From Saprospiraceae bacterium (lineage in GTDB: Bacteria; Bacteroidota; Bacteroidia; Chitinophagales; Saprospiraceae), in NCBI GenBank assembly GCA_016711125.1, contig JADJTQ010000003.1, forward strand, positions 744,001 to 808,000: a stretch of 64,000 nt of DNA, given 5' to 3'. The notes beneath the pieces are model-generated. The model made no database searches. It saw only the letters and a list, made by a program, of their open reading frames with translations, and was not told the DNA's origin. How positions within the stretch are numbered: position 1 is the stretch's first letter; each line of letters begins with the position of its first letter. Positions 57,152 through 64,000 of this stretch are shown here, piece after piece. The translations under genes and the position numbers were made by a program.

Positions 57152-60100
57152 TTACCTTAATCTTGCCATTGAGTCGTCGGGCAAACCTGTGCTTTCGGAA
57201 AATGATTTAACCAAACCATCAACAACAAGCAGTTTCTTTTGTATAACACCATTTAGAAATTGTAGCTGAATAAAATAGACGCCATCAGGAAGTATTTTGT
57301 TCAGTCGCAAACCATATCTGCCAACTTCTAATGTTGTCGGTGCCAAGGCCAAATGCACGGGTTTACCTGTTTTATCTTTGATCTCTATTGTGATCTGAGC
57401 CCTCTCTTTGATTTCATAGTTAATCCAAAAATCCTGGATTGATGAGAGACTGCTCGTATTAAGCATGGGCAGGATATTTGCATTTATTTCCGTTAGTTTC
57501 TTCGATGATAAGATATTCTCACAATCAACTATTTGAGCCTCAAAAATGGCACCGTTATCAACCTTAAACCCAGGTGCAAGTTCAATTAGACCGGTCGATT
57601 GAAAAGTGACGATACTATCGTCCACTACTTTCCCCCCGGAAGATATTCGCAATAAAGCAGCATGGGTTCCCGAAGGGATGGTGTCGTCATTTACCAGACA
57701 ATCACCTGATTCGCAAATCGAACCCTGCATTCCAATACATTCATCACAACCATCTGGTATACCATCATTGTCTGCGTCCAGCAAATCATCATGGCCTGGA
57801 CAGACATCACAAGGATCAGAAATACCATCATCATCACTATCGCTATCAACATAAAGCCCGACACAATCGCAATCATAATTGAGTTGATCATCAATTGTGC
57901 AAGGATCACCATCATCACAGGGTGTTGTAGGAATGCAGGCACATGGTAGAAATCTCGCGTCGGCCCAATCAGCGTGATCGCAATCAAGGCCATCACCTCC
58001 ATCATTAACCACCAATTTCACTCGATCAGCGCCGGAAATGTCAACCTGGATGAATAATGCACTATCCGCCCCTGTAATGAGTGGACTCTGATAGGCAAGC
58101 ATGTCGTCCTTTATAAACTTCAAACTTTACGGAGCCAGAATTACATTCGTCATCGACACCCACGTATGATTGAAATAGGGCGTAATCACCGTTAGTGGCG
58201 TAGGTTATTTCAGAATGTGCATGAACTCCCAGTCCTGATGAAAATGTCCGTCCATTGATTTTGATGGTCTGACCATCGTTCGGTTGCTCTGAGCCTACAC
58301 TTCGATTGATTTCAACCGGACCCTGGCCATTTATGGCAGATAGCCAGGTTTGATCGCTAACCGGCATTTCAGAGCAGGATTCTGTGTTCAAACTGTTGAT
58401 CCATTGCTCTAGAATTGAGATATAGGCGGTATCAACCAGGTTCTTAGCGAGCGGAGGCATAGCTCCGGTACTCAAGCTTTTATCTCTCACCCAAATTTCT
58501 GATTCATCGAGATCCCTGGGTTTCACCATGTAATGGTCGGTTGGGGTGTTTGGACTGATGCCACCGCTCCAGATGATATTTTGGCTGGGAAGGGGAGTGG
58601 AAAAACGTGCATCAAAAGCACTTGCGACTCCGTTAGGTTGGTGGCAATGAGCGCAGTTTGAGTCCAGATATGAACGTACCCTGGTTTCTAAAGTTGCTAA
58701 TGTATCTGATATATCTGCAGCCTGTAGGAACGTGGATATATCTTCAGGTTCGAAGGCGTTGCCAAAAATACCTAAATGTCGCCAGGTATTAAGCTGATTG
58801 TCTGTTTGCATACTCGGATATGTATAATCAGCATTCAATTGCCAAGTTTTAATACCGAGGACAAAATCTGCATTGGCGGTGTGGCAAGTCATACAATCGC
58901 TCCTGCTCGGGAAATTCCAGGTCTGGACTCCCATTGTGCCTCCGGGTAGAGAAACTTGATAATTTTTACTTTGACTGTTTACGAGCAATTCGGCATCGGT
59001 GCCCTGATCATTCCATTTGTAGGTGACTCCATAGGCACCCTCACTGGTGATTATAAAGAATCTGGTCTCAATAGGAACAGTCACTGATGGATTTTCATAG
59101 TCGATCGGTAGTGCAAAGTGTTTTACCATGACTGTGCCAGAAGGAAACTGCCAAGTTGAATTGGCCGAAAACGTTATTTGTTCTTGAGGTGAATCGTGGG
59201 TGCCATCATTGGGTATGGCTATCCACCTTTGCTTGATGGCCCGGTCCGACCATAGTGGTGCATTGACCTCGTATGGCACTAATGTAGTATCTGGCGTCAA
59301 TGGATTTAGGGAGCTGAATGCACCCGTTTCCGATAAAAACTGAGGAGGTTCCGGCACACTTCCGTCCTCTTTAAGTCGGTAGATAATTCCCCCGTCCAGG
59401 GCAGTTCCAAAAAGTTTTAGCACGAAAATGTCACCAGCGACGTTGGTTGCAAATGATGAGATCCCGTTTTTATCGCCTATGCCTGTGGCAGGAACATTGG
59501 TGAGAAAAATCACCTCGCCATTGGTGGGATTGTATGACCAAATATTTCGGACTCCATGATCACCAAAGATATATTTACCGTCTAGTTCACCCTGGTACTT
59601 CATTCCATGGTAGACAAATCCACCGATGATGGAATTTCCGTCTGCGTGCGTATAGTCGTAGACAGGTGGTGTCGACCTGCCATGGACTGGGGCTGGCGGG
59701 CTAGAGTTGCCCTGAATGCTCCCCTCCCTATAAGGCCATTGAAGATTTAAACCTGGCTGATCGACGATAGAGATCTCTTCGCGCGAACCCTGACCGACAT
59801 CACCAATCCAAATCTCGCCGGTGACCGTATCGATCATAGCACGATGCGGGCTGCGGAGGCCAAGGGCATAGTACTCTTCTAAAACACTTCCATTTACGTT
59901 TAACCATGGATTATCATTAGGAATGAAATACCCTTGAGAGAAACTCGCATCATTGAGGAATGGACTATTGGAGGGGTCAATTTGCTGACGTCGTATGGCA
60001 TGACTACGGTTGGCATCCATTTCCAGATCGATTCGAAAAAGGCCACTCATTAACCGATTATCGATTTGTTGTGTGGTATTGTAAGGGTCATTGATACCTC

Positions 60101-60785
60101 CTGCATCACCGGCGGTGTAGTAAAAATACCCTGCGTTGTCAAAAAACATGGCTCCACCATTGTGCCAACAATGATCATCGTAGGTTTGGATCAGGACAAA
60201 TTCAGAATTTGGATCAAAATCTTCCTGACCATCCGGGCGGTGAAATCGTGACAACCTTAAAAAAGAAGGGTTTTCGCAACCGATTATATTTCCATTGGGA
60301 TGCCATCGATAATAGAGGTAGATATAACCTCGGTTTGTACTGCCGGGCATTCCAAATTCAGGGTGGATAATCGCATTGAGCAGCCCGGCGTCAAAGTCTG
60401 TATCCACAGAATCCGATATGTCAAGGACGTTGTCTTTAACCGTCGATGCGCTATCATTGGAGATTTTCCAAATAACTCCGACTTTGCTGGCTACATAGTA
60501 GCTATCTTCGGATGGTATCTCGATGAGGGCCACGGGATCTATAAATGTGAGATGCGGAAAGGCATTTTCGACAGTCCAGTTTTGATTGGTACCTGAGGGT
60601 GCGGCATCGGGGAAGTTGCCATCAAGATAAGGTGCAACCGAAGTAGGTTGATTGATACCTGGAGGAGGTGAATAAATGAATTGAAAACTGAGGCCTAAAA
60701 AGCATATTATAGCTACAAACAAATAGCCGTATCGGGATTTGATTTGACGAGCTAACGCAGGTTGCCTGTTTGAAGTCCTGACCAT
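57152..60785 (-). CDS. Large secreted protein: glucose/sorbosone dehydrogenase-like, HNE_0200-like with CxxCH, NPCBM and TSP3-like repeats (frameshifted)
   Basis: About 1210 residues after removing one G (58108-58109 CC on the plus strand), giving VKFEVYKDDMLAYQ; segments 58062-60785 and 57152-58123. There is an N-terminal membrane helix/signal (about 18-36). Residues about 55-480 form a GSDH-type propeller (HPEFGMPGSTNRGYIYLYYR, HNGGAMFFDNAGYFYYTAGDAGG, YALGLRSPHRAMIDTVTGEIWIGDVGQ). Next is a TIGR03806-like region containing two CxxCH haem motifs, CMTCH and CAHCH. An NPCBM galactose-binding domain (INGRTFSSGLGVHAHSEITY) follows, then a Cys/Asp-rich calcium-binding stretch of TSP3 type (DSDSDDDGISDPCDVCPG). 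The tail ends LPDGVYFIQLQFLNG, T9SS-like. Likely an extracellular sugar-oxidising haem protein. Confidence 0.85.
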
Positions 60786-61144
60786 CGTTTTGAGTGTGAG
60801 GTGAATTTAACAAATCAGAGAGACAAAAGATGGTTACAGTGCCACGTGGGTCAACCAGGGATAAAGAGTAACCAGCCTTGATTTCTGTGAAGCGTCAGAT
60901 ATGGGTGTCGAAATGGCAGGTAATTTACACAATTATCGATAAATTTCCTTCTGCTGTGTGATTAAGGTAAAGATAAAAGAGGGAATAATACTGGAATTTT
61001 GAAAATGATAATGGCGATGGTGGCTATTTTTCACGATCCAGAGATCTAGAATGATCAAATTTCCTTTAGTTGATTACCAGAATAGATAAAGCTTCCCGGA
61101 CATAAATAATTTTGGCAAACCCGGTAGTCGACACCCGGGTCAGG
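60786..61144. other. Intergenic region downstream of groEL
   Basis: About 360 bases between the start of the large secreted gene (60785, minus strand) and the groEL terminator. It should hold the promoter of the secreted-protein gene. No gene, repeat or recognisable promoter box is seen. Confidence 0.5.
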
Positions 61145-61145
61145 A

Positions 61146-61179
61146 ACAAAAAAGCCCTTGTATCGGGGACACAAGGGCT
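61146..61179 (-). terminator. Intrinsic terminator of the groESL operon
   Basis: AGCCCTTGT (61153-61161) pairs perfectly with ACAAGGGCT (61171-61179). On the minus strand T6 follows. It lies 34 bases past the groEL stop codon. Confidence 0.9.
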
Positions 61180-61212
61180 ACTTATTTTGTGGAATCAAAT
61201 TCTGTTGCCAGA

Positions 61213-62861
<1,649 letters not shown>

Positions 62862-62923
62862 TCAAGAATTTAGATTTAAATAAAAATGTTTTAAAATAAA
62901 AGTACAGAGCAAGTAGTGAAGCA

Positions 62924-63196
62924 CTACTTATCTAATACGATCAGGATATCATCCTCACGCATGATGAGATAGTCTGTTCCTTCGTAGTTGAGTTCTTGAC
63001 CAGCATACTTACCGTAAAGCACGACATCGCCGACAGCAACTGTCATCAGATTGCCATCTTTTCCAGGACCAACAGCTACGATCTCACCTCGTTGCGGTTT
63101 TTCCTTAGCAGTATCCGGAATGATGATCCCTCCCTGCGTTTTTTCTTCAGCCGAAGCAGGTTTCACAACAACTCTATCATTAATTGGCTTCATCAT
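62924..63196 (-). CDS. groES: Co-chaperonin GroES
   Basis: 90 residues, normal for bacterial GroES. Opens [10 protein letters not shown], has the mobile loop region [29 protein letters not shown] and ends [33 protein letters not shown] at 63196 (second Met at 63193). It caps the GroEL ring. groEL starts 68 bases downstream. Confidence 0.97.
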   Translation of the reverse strand: MMKPINDRVVVKPASAEEKTQGGIIIPDTAKEKPQRGEIVAVGPGKDGNLMTVAVGDVVLYGKYAGQELNYEGTDYLIMREDDILIVLDK

Positions 63197-63337
63197 ATCT
63201 AATAATCTTTAATTTAAAATGTTAGGAAAAATGGTTTTAAACACTTAAAGGCTTCTGCACTTCTTATGCCATTTGTGTTTTCCTGTCATAATTGCAGATA
63301 GCAAGTGGATAATGAATGCAACCTTGGCCTTATTGCC

Positions 63338-63370
63338 TGGCAGTGTTGTCAGGCTTTTGACAAATTGGCA
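63338..63370 (-). promoter_or_regulatory. Candidate operator cluster (TGNCA boxes) upstream of groES
   Basis: Four TGNCA pentamers occur within 33 bases: TGGCA 63338-63342, TGTCA 63347-63351, TGACA 63358-63362 and TGGCA 63366-63370. TGTCA-N6-TGACA is an inverted repeat. They lie 140-175 bases upstream of the groES start and just past the secG terminator. No CIRCE element is present. Role in heat-shock control is inferred from position. Confidence 0.35.
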
Positions 63371-63381
63371 AGGCTATAAAT

Positions 63382-63410
63382 GAAAAACCTGGAAGATGCG
63401 ATCCTCCAGG
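63382..63410 (-). terminator. Intrinsic terminator after secG
   Basis: CCTGGAAGA (63388-63396) pairs with TCCTCCAGG (63402-63410) with one A·C mismatch, and T5 follows on the minus strand. It lies about 30 bases past the secG stop, separating secG from groES. Confidence 0.75.
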
Positions 63411-63439
63411 CCTTGTTATTATTCTATCTTCTTTTCTCT

Positions 63440-63643
63440 TTATTGAGAGAGTAAGTTTTCAGTACCTACCCCTCCTGGGGTTACCAATAAGGTAGTAATA
63501 ATGCACAATACAAAAAGGGCAATCGCCAAACCCCAGGTAATCTTTTCAATGAAATCAGTTGATTTGGCGGCTCCAAACATTTGATTAGCACTTTGACCCC
63601 CGAAAGTTGAGTCAACTCCACCTCCTTTTGGATTTTGGATCAA
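63440..63643 (-). CDS. secG: SecG translocase subunit, N-terminus missing
   Basis: 67 residues from TTG 63643. It matches SecG from its central motif onward: IQNPKGGGVDSTFGG, NQMFGAAKSTDFIEKITWGLAIALFVL with the second membrane helix, then a short tail. SecG usually has a first membrane helix of about 25 residues directly before QNPKGGG; here the frame closes immediately upstream (TGA at 63657-63655) and the TPR gene ends at 63640, overlapping the TTG. The first helix is therefore absent, through a real deletion or a mis-join. SecG stimulates SecYEG protein export and is not usually essential. Confidence 0.82.
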   Translation of the reverse strand: MIQNPKGGGVDSTFGGQSANQMFGAAKSTDFIEKITWGLAIALFVLCIITTLLVTPGGVGTENLLSQ

Positions 63644-64000
63644 AACTGCTGTTTTTCATACATTTCGATTGCCCGGTCTGTATGTCCCTGGCTGGCAAGC
63701 AGATCTGCTAAGGCTTCAGATACCAAAGTCTCATCCACTTTCAGGCTTTCCATCTTCCAGGATTTCTTTTTCTTTTTCTTCTTTTTCTTCTTTTTCTTCT
63801 TCGATTGGCCGGTAGTAAGATCACTTAGTTCCTGGCCTGACTCTTTTGCATGGAGCTTTTTACTTCTTTCGGCTTCAAAATCTTGAAACCCAGATTGACC
63901 AGTATCTTCAAGGCGATGCAGCCATCGTAAGAATGGAGACTCATGGTCAGCCTTTTCGACATCTTCTAAGATGTCATCAGAGATTTTTACGGAGAGGACC
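63640..64000 (-). CDS. TPR protein, truncated at both ends (5' end outside window)
   Basis: Open from the window edge to TGA at 63642-63640, about 119 codons seen. It reads LEDVEKADHESPFLRWLHRLE...ETLVSEALADLLASQGHTDRAIEMYEKQQF. The last part is a TPR unit of the type that normally continues EKLSLxFPEKSAYFAAQIE in Bacteroidota genes located just before secG. Here it stops right after MYEK, at the point where SecG sequence begins. A poly-Lys stretch of twelve (63764-63802) lies in the middle. Function unknown; probably an envelope-assembly protein. Confidence 0.75.
   Translation of the reverse strand, partial: VLSVKISDDILEDVEKADHESPFLRWLHRLEDTGQSGFQDFEAERSKKLHAKESGQELSDLTTGQSKKKKKKKKKKKKKSWKMESLKVDETLVSEALADLLASQGHTDRAIEMYEKQQF

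Noticed and set aside
63635..63886. Plus-strand ORF with poly-Phe at the window end
   Set aside because: It is the complement of the poly-Lys stretch in the real minus-strand TPR gene.

Overview
The window looks like a chromosomal segment of a Bacteroidota bacterium, most likely a Saprospiraceae-type member. Supporting signs are a gliding-motility ABC transporter operon (gldA-gldF-gldG), secreted proteins with type IX secretion (T9SS) C-terminal signals, signal peptides ending in AQ, lipoproteins, a PafA-type phosphatase, a DUF1573 protein and the TPR-secG-groES-groEL neighbourhood. I see no tRNA, rRNA, CRISPR array, transposase or prophage.

Layout. 1-2.8 kb: two-component system plus a small secreted protein with three KGPxAKN repeats. 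2.8-3.5 kb: gene debris and a structured multi-hairpin element. 3.5-17.7 kb: many small independent metabolic and stress genes (phosphotriesterase-like, GNAT, AlkD-like, two DinB, PafA, SEC-C, cyclase, two DUF1801, WYL regulator, DUF1080, glyoxalase-like, MscS). 17.8-20.1 kb: sialidase-like/apiosidase-like two-domain secreted protein. 20.4-24.9 kb: ECF sigma, membrane anti-sigma and a secreted TPR/CHAT protease, the most interesting locus. 25.5-31.2 kb: S74-type protein, orphan LuxR HTH, 30-bp tandem repeats, DUF1080 plus a complete TRAP transporter. 31.7-37.4 kb: secreted proteins, nucleotidyltransferase pair, threonine-to-glycine operon (tdh-kbl). 37.9-44.3 kb: gld operon, DUF4340, PolX-like protein, DUF1573 lipoprotein. 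44.4-49.4 kb: glycosyltransferase, UbiA-family prenyltransferase, rdgB, ilvE. 49.8-60.8 kb: two giant secreted proteins separated by a 1.8-kb stretch without convincing genes. 61.2-64 kb: groEL, groES, secG and the end of a TPR gene.

Sequence quality. At least fourteen genes, including groEL, are broken by single-base indels. Most are one base missing from a short homopolymer, and joining the frames restores the family's normal length wherever that is known. I read these as sequencing or assembly errors and annotate each as one gene. Lesions that are not of this type are one in-frame TGA in kbl, two in-frame TAG codons between the TPR and CHAT halves, and an apparent deletion joining the TPR gene to secG. 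Those deserve separate checking.
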